Assembly (NCBI GenBank): GCA_963724195.1
Contig: CAVRTQ010000013.1
Span: 169,826-233,825 of the forward strand
Length of the DNA stretch: 64,000 nt
DNA from: Solirubrobacter sp963724195
Lineage (GTDB): Bacteria > Actinomycetota > Thermoleophilia > Solirubrobacterales > Solirubrobacteraceae
Reading direction: 5' to 3'
Made by a program: the position numbers and the translations under genes. The notes under the pieces were generated by a model, which made no database searches, had not been told where the DNA came from, and worked only from the letters and a program-made list of their open reading frames with translations. This document shows, one piece after another, positions 56,179 to 64,000 of the stretch (its first letter is position 1; each line of letters begins with the position of its first letter).

Positions 56179-57717
56179 GTGGCCGATCTCAAGATCGTGA
56201 GGCTCCATCGTGTCCACCAGTGCTTGACGACCGCCGCGGTCCTGTGCCTCGTTGCCGTCGTCGCGCGCAACCTCGGGCTCGAGCTGCGCGTGCCGCTGTG
56301 GGATCACGCCTACGACGCCGTCGCGTTGCTCGCCGTCGCCATCTGCGGCGTGCGCGCCTGGAGCACCACGGGAGCCGAACGCGCGGCGTCGGCGCTGTTC
56401 GGACTCGGGCTGCTGTTGTGCGCGTCCGCCGACATCTACTTCTCGGTCGTGCTGATGGATCTCGCCGAGATCCCGTACCCGTCGCTCGCCGACGTGGGGT
56501 ATCTGGGCTTCTATCCCCCGGCCTACGCCGGCCTGGTGTTGCTCCTGCGGGCGCGGGCACCGCGCCTGTCGTCCGGGGTCTGGCTCGACGGCATCCTCTG
56601 TGCGTTGGCGGGGGCGGCGGTCGGCGCCGCACTCGTGCTCAACTTGGTCGCGAGCACGCGACGGCTCGTTGGCGACGGTCGCCACCAATATCGCCTATCC
56701 GCTGGCCGACGCGACGTTGCTGTCGTTTGTCGTCGCCGTGTGGTTCGTCGCCGGGCGCGGTGCCGGCACGACGTGGCGGCTGCTCGGCGTGGCATTCGCC
56801 GGCTGGGCGATCGCGGACGTGATCTACCTCATCCAGGCGGCGCGTGGCACCTACGTGGAGTTCACGCTGCTGGACACGGCATGGCCGCTGTGCGCACTGC
56901 TGATCGCGCTCGCGGCGGGCCGCCCGCCGCCGGCGACGAGTTCTGCGTGGCCGCCCCCGTGTACGACCGGCAATTGCTCGAGCGGGCGCGGGAGGCGCTG
57001 TGCGCGTTCGGCGAAGGGTTCGAAGTCCGGTGCTCGTACGGCACGGTCGCACTCGGCCTGGAGGCCACCGACGCCTCCGAGGCGCTACGGGTGGCCGATC
57101 AGCGGATGTACGCGAACAAGCGCGGCGGACGTCGCTCGAGCGGGGAGACCGTCCACGAGGTGCTCCTGCGCGTCGCTGCTGAGCACGACGGTGAGCTGCG
57201 CGATCACGTCGACGACGTGGCCGTGCTGGCGGAGGTCGTCGCGCGCGAGCTGCAGCTGAGCGACGCCGAGGTGCTCGAGGTGCGGCGCGCCGCCGCGCTG
57301 CACGACATCGGCAAGGTGGCGATCCCGGACTCGATCCTGCAGGCCCCGCGCGCGCTGACCGAGGACGAATGGCGCTACATGCGCCGACACACTTTGATCG
57401 GCGAGCGCATCATCGCCGCCGCGCCGGAGCTCGCCGGCGTCGCCCGCATCGTCCGCTCGAGCCACGAGCGCTACGACGGAGGCGGCTACCCCGACGGGCT
57501 GGCGACGGATGAGATCCCGCTCGGCGCCCGGATCGTCGCGGTCTGCGACAGCTACGACGCCATCGTCTCCGACCGCGCGTACCGATCCGGGCGCACGCAC
57601 GAGGAAGCGCTCGCGGAGCTCTCGCGTTGCGCGGGAACGCAGTTCGACCCAGAGGTCGTGGCCGCGTTCCGGATGGCTCAGCGGAGGGACGTCAGCCGCC
57701 GTACTCGGCTCGCGTAA
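56179..57717 (+). CDS. Membrane GGDEF/HD-GYP protein with half of GGDEF deleted (frameshifted)
   Basis: Start GTG 56179 (ADLKIVRLHRVHQCL). About eight membrane helices follow: AVLCLVAVVARNLG, ALFGLGLLLCASADIYF, and, after a shift near 56665, LLSFVVAVWFVAGRG and WPLCALLIALAAG. The chain then jumps straight to GDEFCVAAPVYDRQLLERAR, losing the first ~90 residues of the GGDEF domain. The remaining half (SYGTVALGLEA, ADQRMYANKRGGR) and a full HD-GYP domain (ALHDIGKVAIPDSILQ, HERYDGGGYPDGLA) are intact. Cyclase activity should be lost; c-di-GMP phosphodiesterase activity could remain. Confidence 0.8.
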   Translation: MADLKIVRLHRVHQCLTTAAVLCLVAVVARNLGLELRVPLWDHAYDAVALLAVAICGVRAWSTTGAERAASALFGLGLLLCASADIYFSVVLMDLAEIPYPSLADVGYLGFYPPAYAGLVLLLRARAPRLSSGVWLDGILCALAGAAVGAALVLNLVASTRRLVGDGRHQYRLSAGRRDVAVVCRRRVVRRRARCRHDVAAARRGIRRLGDRGRDLPHPGGAWHLRGVHAAGHGMAAVRTADRARGGPPAAGDEFCVAAPVYDRQLLERAREALCAFGEGFEVRCSYGTVALGLEATDASEALRVADQRMYANKRGGRRSSGETVHEVLLRVAAEHDGELRDHVDDVAVLAEVVARELQLSDAEVLEVRRAAALHDIGKVAIPDSILQAPRALTEDEWRYMRRHTLIGERIIAAAPELAGVARIVRSSHERYDGGGYPDGLATDEIPLGARIVAVCDSYDAIVSDRAYRSGRTHEEALAELSRCAGTQFDPEVVAAFRMAQRRDVSRRTRLA

Positions 57718-58051
57718 CGCGGCCTCGGGCACGCATCACCAAGCCCGCAAAGCGCACGGCCGCGCACGACACCGCGCTTCGCGCTTCTCTACGCGGTCGC
57801 GGAGTGGCTGATCGACTGCACCTTGCCCTGGCGGGTCACGGCGATCGACGCTCGACGGCTCTGCGCGGGCCGAGGACGCGGCGGGCATCCTTTCCCGCCC
57901 GGCGAACGCGACGTTCACCATCCTCAAGCGGGCCGGCGGTGACGTAGCCGACGTCAGGGATCCGGCTCGCGCGGCGTGCCGGCTGAGACACTGGGCGTTT
58001 GTGACAGCCCTTCGACGAAACTGACATGATCCCGCCAGACCGGGAGGGACC
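57718..58051. other. 334-base gap with possible gene debris
   Basis: No complete gene is seen. On the plus strand around 57780-57990 two frames carry protein-like stretches (YAVAEWLIDCTLPWRVTAID, then ILSRPANATFTILKRAGGDV ADVRDP). These could be a frameshifted remnant, but I recognise no family. The last ~30 bases include the GGGAGGG ribosome site of the next gene. Confidence 0.25.
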
Positions 58052-58357
58052 ATGCCGAAAACGCTCTACGCCGAGTTCACCGTCAAACCGGGCAAGGAAG
58101 CGCGGGTCGCCGAGATGGTCCGCGGGCTGGGCGAGCGCGTTCGACAGGAGCCTGGCAACGTCGTCTTCGATCCGTATACCGAAGAGGCGAACCCGAACCG
58201 GTATTTCGTGTTCGAGGTTTACCGGGACGAAGCGGCCTTTGCCGCGCACATCAGCGCCGACTACAGCTCCCGCTTCAACGCTGAACTCGCGGACCTGATC
58301 GAGGGTGACGCGTCGGAGCTGACGTGGCTGCGCCCGCTCGCGCCCGGCGCGGGGTGA
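58052..58357 (+). CDS. Antibiotic biosynthesis monooxygenase (ABM) family protein
   Basis: This 101-residue ferredoxin-like ABM protein starts at ATG 58052 (MPKTLYAEFTVKPGKEARVA) with GGGAGGG upstream. It has EPGNVVFDPYTEEANPNRYF, VFEVYRDEAAFAAHISADYS and a C-terminal beta strand. Members work as dimers in quinone oxidation, haem breakdown or ring oxidation. The role here is unknown. Confidence 0.85.
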   Translation: MPKTLYAEFTVKPGKEARVAEMVRGLGERVRQEPGNVVFDPYTEEANPNRYFVFEVYRDEAAFAAHISADYSSRFNAELADLIEGDASELTWLRPLAPGAG

Positions 58358-58394
58358 TCGCGGCGCGCCGGCAAGCGGGTCGAAGCCGGGTCGG

Positions 58395-58628
58395 TCAGGA
58401 CGCGTTCGCGAGCCGGCGGCCGGTAGCCGCCGGCCGCCGAAGGGCTGATCGGCCGCCACGTCGCCTCGCCGTGAGCGGGCGCGAGGGCGGCTCGGGCGCG
58501 AACTGCGGCTGCTCGCTCGTACGGAGCGGCGCAATCCCGCAGCGGGCGTCGTAGCAGGCGCAGGAGCGGCCGGTCTGGCCGTCGGCATGGAAGTGCACGG
58601 CCCAGGCGGGCACGGGGATGCTGATCAT
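58395..58628 (-). CDS. Small cysteine-containing hypothetical protein (77 aa)
   Basis: ATG 58628 is preceded by a good GAAGGA ribosome site. The product starts MISIPVPAWAVHFHADGQTG and has a compact RSCACYDARCG motif. It then turns into a basic, low-complexity tail. The early part looks like a real small protein; the tail may be read-through. No known family. Confidence 0.45.
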   Translation of the reverse strand: MISIPVPAWAVHFHADGQTGRSCACYDARCGIAPLRTSEQPQFAPEPPSRPLTARRRGGRSALRRPAATGRRLANAS

Positions 58629-58851
58629 CGGGAGTTCCTTCTGGTTGGGGAGAGGTACTGCGGTGGGGAGGAGTCCTTCGCCTTCATCGACACCGAAGGG
58701 CTGGAGAAGGTAACGCCCGTGTGATCTGGACCCCCCGAATGCGGGGGCTCTCGGCGTTTCGTGGACAGCGGCGACGAACGTGGCGCGCGACGGCGTGGAC
58801 CACGCCGCCCGAACGGGCGACTCGGCCGGCCCGAAGGTCACCGCGCGACGG

Positions 58852-59835
58852 TCAGCCCCAGCAGTTGCGCACGCCGAAGGCGACGTCCTTGGAGGGCACG
58901 CCGCTCGCCGCGTCGCCGGTGATGAGCTCCACGCCCGTGTTCTTGTACCCGGCCGGCTTGCGGCCGCCGCGCGCCGCGTCGGCAAGGGCGTCGACGCCCA
59001 AGCGCGCCATGTTCTCGGGGTACTGCTGCGCGGTGGCGTCGATGACGCCCGGCCTGACTCCGTCCTTGACCGCTTCGCAGCCGCCATCGACCGAGACGAG
59101 GATCACGTCCGCGTCGCTGATGCCGGCCGCCTTGAGGGCTTGGGCGGCGCCGAAGGCCGCGGGCTCGTTGACGGTGTAGACGATGTTGATGCCATCGTCC
59201 TTCTCGAGCAGCGCGCGCAGGCCGGCCTCGGCGCGCGCTGCCTCGCCACGCGTCTCCACCGATCCCACGATCTCAGGGGAGCCGTCCTCGATCCCGAAGC
59301 CTTTCAGGAACCCCTGGTGCCGCAGATCGCCACTGGTGATGCCGGGCGCGAGATCGAGCATCGCGATCCGCGGCTTGATCGCGCGCTCCGCGGCCTTGGC
59401 CTTCGCGTAGCGGCCGATGAGCTCGCCGGCCTGCTGATTGTCGGTGGCGTAGAGCGCGTCGACGGCCGACTCCGGCTTCGTGGGCGTGTCCAGCGCGATC
59501 ACGGTTACGCCCGCTCGGCGTGCCTTCTCGATGGCGGGCACGATCGCTGTCGAGTCGGCCGGGGTGATCATGATGCCCTTGGCGCCCTTCGCGGTCATGC
59601 TCGCCAACGCCGCCACCTGGCTCGCATTGTCGACGTCGCTCGTGCCCGCGGCCGTGAGGAGCTTGACGTCGTCGTCGTCGGCGGTCGCCTCGGCGGTGTC
59701 CTTCATCGTCACCCAGAACGGGTTCGTGTTGCGCTTGACGATCAGGCCGACGGTCACCTCCTCCTGCTTGTCGCCGCATGCGCCAACCAGGGCTGCGGCG
59801 ACGACCAGGGCCAGAATGCCCTTGATCACACGCAT
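58852..59835 (-). CDS. Sugar ABC transporter substrate-binding lipoprotein (ribose/fructose type)
   Basis: This 327-residue periplasmic-binding-protein-I protein starts at ATG 59835. Lipoprotein signal: ILALVVAAALVGACGDKQ, with the lipobox Cys at ~20. The core is VGLIVKRNTNPFWVTMKD, GAKGIMITPADSTAIVPAI, VIALDTPTKPESAVDALYAT and VYTVNEPAAFGAAQALKAAG. It is a sugar-binding receptor of the RbsB/FrcB class. No ABC ATPase or permease is nearby. Instead it overlaps the FucP-type symporter gene by one base (TGATG). Confidence 0.9.
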   Translation of the reverse strand: MRVIKGILALVVAAALVGACGDKQEEVTVGLIVKRNTNPFWVTMKDTAEATADDDDVKLLTAAGTSDVDNASQVAALASMTAKGAKGIMITPADSTAIVPAIEKARRAGVTVIALDTPTKPESAVDALYATDNQQAGELIGRYAKAKAAERAIKPRIAMLDLAPGITSGDLRHQGFLKGFGIEDGSPEIVGSVETRGEAARAEAGLRALLEKDDGINIVYTVNEPAAFGAAQALKAAGISDADVILVSVDGGCEAVKDGVRPGVIDATAQQYPENMARLGVDALADAARGGRKPAGYKNTGVELITGDAASGVPSKDVAFGVRNCWG

Positions 59836-61175
59836 CAGTGGGCCCCTTCGGTAACCAGCGGTCCGCCGTGTCGCTTGGTGCGCAGGTCGAACAAGGCGTA
59901 AGCGGCGACGAACGCCAAGCAGATCGCGGGCACGATGAAGGCCGCGGCCGTCCCCGACCGGTCCATGATGAGCCCCTGGATCGGCGGCAGCAGCGCTCCG
60001 CCGAGAATCGCCATCACCAGCCCGGCCGCTCCGAACTTCGTGTCCTCGCCCAGCCCTTGCAGCGCGACCCCGTAGATCGTGGGGAACATCAGCGACAGCG
60101 ACAGCGAGATCGCCACCACGGCGATCAGACCGACCATGTTCTGAGCGAACACCGCTGTCAGTGAGAGGCCGACGCCGAGCGCGGCGAGAAGGAACAGCAG
60201 CAGAGTCGGTCGGAAGATTCCGAGGAGGTAGGTCATCACGAAGCGAGCCACGAGGAACAGCAGGAGGCTGGCCTGCAGATACCAGCCCGCGTCCTCTGTC
60301 GGCACGCCGACGACGTCGAGCGCGTACTGAATCGTGAACGACCAGACGCAGACCTGGGCCGCGACGTTGAAGAATTGGGCGGCGACCCCGTAGCGGTAAT
60401 GGGGATTGCGCCACAGGCGACCAAACACGCCGCCCCTGACCTCGCCTTGCTCCTGGACGCGCTCGGCGGGCGTCGTCATACCGCGCAGCGCGATGAGCGC
60501 CCAGATCAGGGCCAGCACCGCGGCAATCCCCAGATAGGGCCCCAACACCAGGTTCAGGTCTGCCTCCTGGCTGGCGCGCAGCTGCCCGTCGGTCATGATC
60601 ACCTTGGCCGGTTCGGGCGTGAGGTTCGGGAGGATCAACACCGCGCCGAGCATCACGCCGATGTTCGCCCCGACCGGATTGAACGCCTGCGCGAGGTTCA
60701 GCCGCTGGGTCGCGCTCTCCTCGGGCCCCATCGCGATCGCGAACGGATTCGCCGACGTCTCGAGGATCGACAGACCGGCGGCCAGCACGAACAGCGCGAC
60801 CAGGAACGGAGCGAACGTGAGGAACTCGGCGGCCGGGATGAACAGGACGCCGCCGATCGTGGCCAGCCCCAACCCCGTCAGCACGCCCGTCTTGTATCCG
60901 AACCGCCGGTTGATCATCGCGGCCGGGATGGCCAGCGCGAAGTACGCCCCGTAGTAGGCGAACTGCACCAACGCCGACTGGAAGTTCGACATCGTGAAGA
61001 TGTGGCGGAAGACGCCCACCAGCACGTCCGTGAGGTTCGCGGCCGACCCCCACGCCGCGAAGCACAAGACCAACAACGCGAACGGAACCCCGAACCCGGC
61101 GTATACGAGCCGCGCTTTCTGCGCGCGCGGCACGTCCACCGCTGCCTGGGCTGGGACTAGCGACTCTCCTGCCAT
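59835..61175 (-). CDS. fucP: FucP-type L-fucose:H+ symporter (MFS)
   Basis: This ~446-residue major facilitator has twelve hydrophobic helices. Family motifs are FALLVLCFAAWGSAANLTDV, AYYGAYFALAIPAAMINRRF, SILETSANPFAIAMGPEESA and RLNLAQAFNPVGANIGVM. These match the L-fucose permease branch. The start is ATG 61175 (MAGESLVPAQ). It is co-transcribed with the sugar-binding lipoprotein. The real substrate may be fucose or another deoxy- or hexose sugar. Confidence 0.87.
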   Translation of the reverse strand: MAGESLVPAQAAVDVPRAQKARLVYAGFGVPFALLVLCFAAWGSAANLTDVLVGVFRHIFTMSNFQSALVQFAYYGAYFALAIPAAMINRRFGYKTGVLTGLGLATIGGVLFIPAAEFLTFAPFLVALFVLAAGLSILETSANPFAIAMGPEESATQRLNLAQAFNPVGANIGVMLGAVLILPNLTPEPAKVIMTDGQLRASQEADLNLVLGPYLGIAAVLALIWALIALRGMTTPAERVQEQGEVRGGVFGRLWRNPHYRYGVAAQFFNVAAQVCVWSFTIQYALDVVGVPTEDAGWYLQASLLLFLVARFVMTYLLGIFRPTLLLFLLAALGVGLSLTAVFAQNMVGLIAVVAISLSLSLMFPTIYGVALQGLGEDTKFGAAGLVMAILGGALLPPIQGLIMDRSGTAAAFIVPAICLAFVAAYALFDLRTKRHGGPLVTEGAH

Positions 61176-61499
61176 ACCCGATGCTCCCCCTGGGAACGAA
61201 CGCCGCCGGTTGGAGGTCCGCCGCCCCCACATCACGATCCGGTCCGTACTCGTCGGCGAGGGACGCTACTCCGGGCAAGAGATCGGCGCGAATGGCCGAG
61301 CCAGTCGCGTCCGCGCCCTGACAGCCCGACCGGTGACCCGCAGCATCGCGGACCGCTGCCCGGCCGGAGGTTCTGGAGGCGTTCGCGGCGAGAGTGCCTG
61401 CAACTGCAGCTCGACGTTCCCGCTGCGGCGAACTGGGCACGGCGCGCACGGACCTCTATCCGACGGCGTCACGCCGGGCGATCGAGGACACTTCTGCGT
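61176..61499. other. Gene-free upstream region of the fucP operon
   Basis: These 324 bases lie between the end of the ABATE regulator and the fucP start, both leftward. I see no credible gene. The region must hold the fucP promoter. A short palindrome CTGCAACTGCAG lies near 61400, but I cannot assign an operator with confidence. Confidence 0.3.
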
Positions 61500-62090
61500 C
61501 TACTCTGTCGCTGGCCCGCCCGTGCGGCGGGCGTAGTGCCGCGCGGCGCGGGCCCGGTTGCTGCAGCGCGGGCTGCACCAGGCCCGGCGCGGGTGGTCCT
61601 GTTGGTAGAAGAGCATGCAGCCCGGACCAGCGCACGCGCGAAGCGACTCGGCGTCGGGGCCGGTGAGCATCGAGACGGCGTGTTCAGCGATCGCAGCGAG
61701 TGCGGCGGTGACGGGCGGCGCGGCGGTATGGGTGACTGCCTTCGGGTGCGCTCCGACCGACAGCTCCTGCCAGCGTGGAGCGGCGCGGATCGTGCGGTTC
61801 ACGATGGCCGTCGCGTCGCCATCGAGCGACCGTCCGCTGGTCGCGCCGGCGAACAGCGTCCGCAGAGCGTCACGAAGGGTGCGCGCGGCGGCGAGTTCGG
61901 CCGGGCCGATTGCGTCGAGGTAGCGGTGGGTCGGTGCGATCGGGAGGCGCTCGGCCACGCGCAGGAGCCAGTCGGCCAGGTCGGCGGGCGTCTGCAGCGC
62001 GTCGAGCTCGGTTCCGCGCCGTTTGAAGCGCGTGTTCGCGAGCTCGAGGGGCAGCGCCTCGCCAAGAAGTGGGGGAGGGCGGTCAGCGAT
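61500..62090 (-). CDS. ABATE / CGNR zinc-finger transcriptional regulator
   Basis: The protein begins around ADRPPPLLGEALPLELANTR, the usual ABATE N-terminus. It continues ARTLRDALRTLFAGATSGR and ends in a CGNR-type zinc finger: LRACAGPGCMLFYQQDHPRR, AWCSPRCSNRARAARHY. The start codon is not clear. An in-frame stop lies just upstream of 62090, where the codon is ATC, so a non-standard start or a base error is likely; GTG 61958 would drop the N-terminal motif. It is divergent from the MBL-fold gene and probably binds the four-site operator between them. Confidence 0.8.
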   Translation of the reverse strand: MADRPPPLLGEALPLELANTRFKRRGTELDALQTPADLADWLLRVAERLPIAPTHRYLDAIGPAELAAARTLRDALRTLFAGATSGRSLDGDATAIVNRTIRAAPRWQELSVGAHPKAVTHTAAPPVTAALAAIAEHAVSMLTGPDAESLRACAGPGCMLFYQQDHPRRAWCSPRCSNRARAARHYARRTGGPATE

Positions 62091-62172
62091 GTTCTAACTG
62101 TACTTGGCGCTTGCAATCGTTAGAACCTGCCGGTAGGTTCTAACGCATGAAGACTGCATCAAGCGTTAGAAC
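62091..62172. promoter_or_regulatory. Four-site GTTAGAAC operator between the ABATE and MBL genes
   Basis: The octamer GTTCTAAC occurs at 62091 and 62137, and its inverse GTTAGAAC at 62119 and 62165. The middle pair forms a perfect 11-base-arm palindrome (CGTTAGAACCT, six-base loop, AGGTTCTAACG) at 62118-62145, ending just before ATG 62147. A possible -35 TTGCAA (62111) and -10 TAGGTT (62134) lie under it, giving a leaderless transcript. The outer copies fall over the regulator's own start and inside the first codons of the MBL gene. Confidence 0.75.
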
Positions 62173-62932
62173 GGTCCAGCTTCTACCAGTCGGCGGTTCA
62201 ACCGCGATCATCGAACTGGCTGGCCTTCGGCTGATCACCGATCCCACGGTGGATGCGCCGACCGATCCGGCGAACGGGCTGCCGCGCCGGACGACGCCGC
62301 CGGCGCTGGACAGCGCCGGCCTCGGCCCCCTCGACGTGGCGCTCGTCTCGCACGATCAGCACCCGGACAACCTGGACGCCGGCGGCCGCGCGCTGCTGGC
62401 CGACATCCCGCTGGTGCTCACCACCCCCGAAGGCGCGGCGCGGCTGGGCGGTCAGGCCCGGGGGCTCGCGCCCTTCGAATCGCTCGACGTCGAAGCGCCC
62501 GACGGCGGGCAGCTGCGCGTCACCGCACTCCCGGCCCAGCACGGCCCGCGCGGCGCCGAAGCGGTCCTGGGGCCGGTCGCCGGCTTCCTGCTTTCCGGCG
62601 ACGGCTGGCCCACGGTGTACGTCAGCGGCGACAACGCCTCCGTCGACGTCGTCCGCGAGATCGTCGCGCGCGTCGGCCCGGTCGACATCGCGATCCTGTT
62701 CGCGGGCGGGGCAAGCTCGCAACGCTACTTCGATGGCGCCCTGCTCACGCTCGGCAGCGCCGAAGCCGTCGAGGCGGCCCGCATCCTGCAGGCCCGCGCC
62801 GTGCTGCCGATCCACTGCGAGGGCTGGACGCACTACACCCAGAACCGCGCGAGCCTCACCCGCGCCTTCGCCGACGCCGGACTCGAGCAGGTGCTGATCA
62901 ACGTGCCCGACGGCACGACGGTCACGTTGTGA
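62147..62932 (+). CDS. MBL-fold metallo-hydrolase
   Basis: This 261-residue metallo-beta-lactamase-fold protein starts at ATG 62147. Features include GGSTAIIELAGLRLITDPTV, the metal motif LVSHDQHPDNLD, TALPAQHGPRG, VYVSGDNASVDV and ARAVLPIHCEGWTH. It belongs to the UlaG/L-ascorbate-lactonase-like group. The usual HxHxDH motif reads HDQHPD here. The substrate is unknown. It is controlled by the operator just upstream, and its stop overlaps a truncated SDR gene as GTGA. Confidence 0.85.
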   Translation: MKTASSVRTVQLLPVGGSTAIIELAGLRLITDPTVDAPTDPANGLPRRTTPPALDSAGLGPLDVALVSHDQHPDNLDAGGRALLADIPLVLTTPEGAARLGGQARGLAPFESLDVEAPDGGQLRVTALPAQHGPRGAEAVLGPVAGFLLSGDGWPTVYVSGDNASVDVVREIVARVGPVDIAILFAGGASSQRYFDGALLTLGSAEAVEAARILQARAVLPIHCEGWTHYTQNRASLTRAFADAGLEQVLINVPDGTTVTL

Positions 62933-63020
62933 AGGTGCTCGTGTTCGGCGCCGGCGGCTCGATCGGCCGGCAAATCGTGCACGAAGCCCTCGGGCGGGGG
63001 CATGACGTGACCGCGGCTCA
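62929..63020 (+). pseudogene. Truncated NAD(P)-binding SDR gene (N-terminal fragment)
   Basis: GTG 62929 overlaps the MBL-gene stop (GTGA) and gives KVLVFGAGGSIGRQIVHEAL, GRGHDVTAAHR. This is a complete dinucleotide-binding motif of an NAD(P)H-binding reductase. Homology ends after ~31 residues, at about 63020, precisely where the convergent glycosyltransferase gene ends. The rest of the reductase has been lost, so this marks a rearrangement junction. Confidence 0.65.
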
Positions 63021-63975
63021 TCGCCAGCCGCCGGCGACGCGTAAAATGCTTGAAAGACGTTCCTGCTGGGCGTCGAGGAGTTGGCGCATCCATTCGACGT
63101 GAGGCGGGTTGACCCGGCGTGGCTTGAGGATTCGCGGAAGCCCGGCGAGGGCGGCGGCAAGGACGCGCGCGCTCGCGCGGTCGCGCGGTAATGATCGCAG
63201 CAGCCGCCACGTCCGTCGGCAAGCGGGCCGCAGCGGGCGTCGCAGCCACGTCGTCCACAACGTATTCCGAATACGCGTGCGCGCGCCGGTCGTGCGCGTC
63301 GCGCGCCGGTGACGGGTGATGGTACGCGACCAGCTCGGGGACATCGAGGACATCTACCACCCGGCGGCCGCGAGGTCCCAGCCGAGGATCTCCTCCTCAC
63401 CGCCGACGAGGAACTCGTCGCGGTAGCCGCCGACCTCGAGAAACGCCGCGCGGCGCATGACGACCGCGCACGCGATGTATGACAGCAGCGCGTCGCCGGG
63501 CTGACCAGGAGCGAGCGGAAGCGGGACTCTTCGCCATCTCCAAGCACGTCGGGTCGTCGTGCTCGTCTCGTTGACGCGGATGTGCGCGTTGACGAGCGCC
63601 AGACGGGAGTGACGATCGAGCAGGTCGGCGGCGCGCGGGAGGCTGCCGGGCGCCCACCATGAGTCGTCGTCGGCGAACGCGACGTACGGTGTCGTCACCG
63701 TGGCGACACCGACGTTACGTGCGGCGGGGCCTCGGTTGCGAGTGAGCGCGATCACGTCGACCCGGAAAGGCGCGTCGCACCGCGGCGACGGTGCCGTCGG
63801 TAGATCCGTTGTCGACGACGACCACGCGCGGGCGCGACTCGAGTGCCGTCAGGCGCTTGAGGCTGCGGAGTAGATCGCTCGCTCGGTTGCGGGTGATGAC
63901 CACGATCGAGACACGCGGGTCATGGCACTGGGTGCGATCGATCGGAGGCGTCGGAACGCGCGCGGTCTCGGACAT
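63018..63975 (-). CDS. Family 2 glycosyltransferase (multiple frameshifts)
   Basis: It starts at ATG 63975 with a 20-residue lead and VSIVVITRNRASDLLRSLKR. The GT-A nucleotide site continues as VVVVDNGSTDGTVAAVRRAF, and the metal-binding acidic run is PYVAFADDDSWWAPGSL. After shifts near 63745, 63550 and 63525 it reads YIACAVVMRRAAFLEVGGYR and DEFLVGGEEEILGWDLAAAG. Another shift near 63357 gives VVDVLDVPELVAYHHPSPAR and a helical C-terminus ending about 63018. It transfers an unknown sugar, probably to an envelope polymer. Confidence 0.75.
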
Positions 63976-64000
63976 GCCGAACCCCTACCCCGACGGCCGG

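Noticed and set aside
58640..58730. Plus-strand peptide-like stretch EESFAFIDTEGLEKVTPV before a TGA
   Set aside because: No start codon, ribosome site or upstream continuation in frame, so it is too short to support a gene.

Overview
The window is very GC-rich, with almost every third codon position G or C. It is densely packed with genes on both strands, and neighbouring genes often overlap by four bases (ATGA, GTGA or TTGA). The gene families point to an actinobacterium: an ECF41 sigma factor beside a carboxymuconolactone-decarboxylase gene, DUF1707, DUF6421, MMPL, ABATE/CGNR, and ArsR with an AHSA1 partner. Large secreted proteins carrying CSLREA, FecR-like, LVIVD and PD40 parts, and a sigma factor fused to its own zinc-finger and membrane anchor, are reminiscent of Solirubrobacterales (Thermoleophilia). 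That placement is an inference from style and memory, not from a search. No rRNA, intact tRNA, CRISPR array or transposase was recognised.

Layout. 1-4.7 kb: a CHASE2/HD-GYP enzyme, a TetR repressor divergent from an MMPL exporter, an RNase H-like protein and a DUF1801 protein. 4.7-8.1 kb: an unusual, lower-GC, heavily frameshifted segment. It is bounded on the left by a degenerate 3' half of a tRNA-Met gene and on the right by a truncated SARP-type regulator. It holds a two-gene ATGA-coupled unit: a coiled-coil protein of unknown function, then a DUF4041/T5orf172 (GIY-YIG-like) protein. 8.1-15.5 kb: the ECF41 pair, small enzymes, an AraC regulator and a giant secreted CSLREA protein. 15.6-18.5 kb: TrkA/TrkH potassium uptake. 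18.5-21 kb: a class IV aminotransferase, an alpha/beta hydrolase, and an ArsR/AHSA1 pair behind a leaderless promoter with a palindromic operator. 21-29.3 kb: a MoxR/DUF58/VWA unit, a two-component system, a GNAT/HIRAN pair, a second VWA protein and an HtrA protease. 29.3-34 kb: two secreted beta-propeller-type proteins that share a C-terminal domain, plus IPP isomerase. 34-47.7 kb: mixed metabolism, including SDRs, a cupredoxin, a DUF6421/SDR/Lrp cluster, copper amine oxidase and a tartrate/malate-type dehydrogenase. 47.7-57.7 kb: signalling and cell envelope, including the sigma/anti-sigma fusion, an M28 peptidase, a 44-residue lone sigma region 4.2 protein, a NarL-type two-component system divergent from an ABC exporter, a class II glutamine amidotransferase and a membrane GGDEF/HD-GYP protein with an internal deletion. 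58-64 kb: a sugar-binding lipoprotein with a FucP-type permease, an ABATE regulator divergent from a metallo-beta-lactamase-fold protein across a striking four-site operator, a truncated SDR and a glycosyltransferase.

About twenty genes are broken by single-base shifts even though both halves stay well conserved and their start/stop overlaps are intact. Most of these look like uncorrected long-read indel errors rather than true pseudogenes. The 4.98-7.76 kb pair is broken much more often than its neighbours and may be truly decaying. Coordinates of frameshifted genes span the reconstructed gene.
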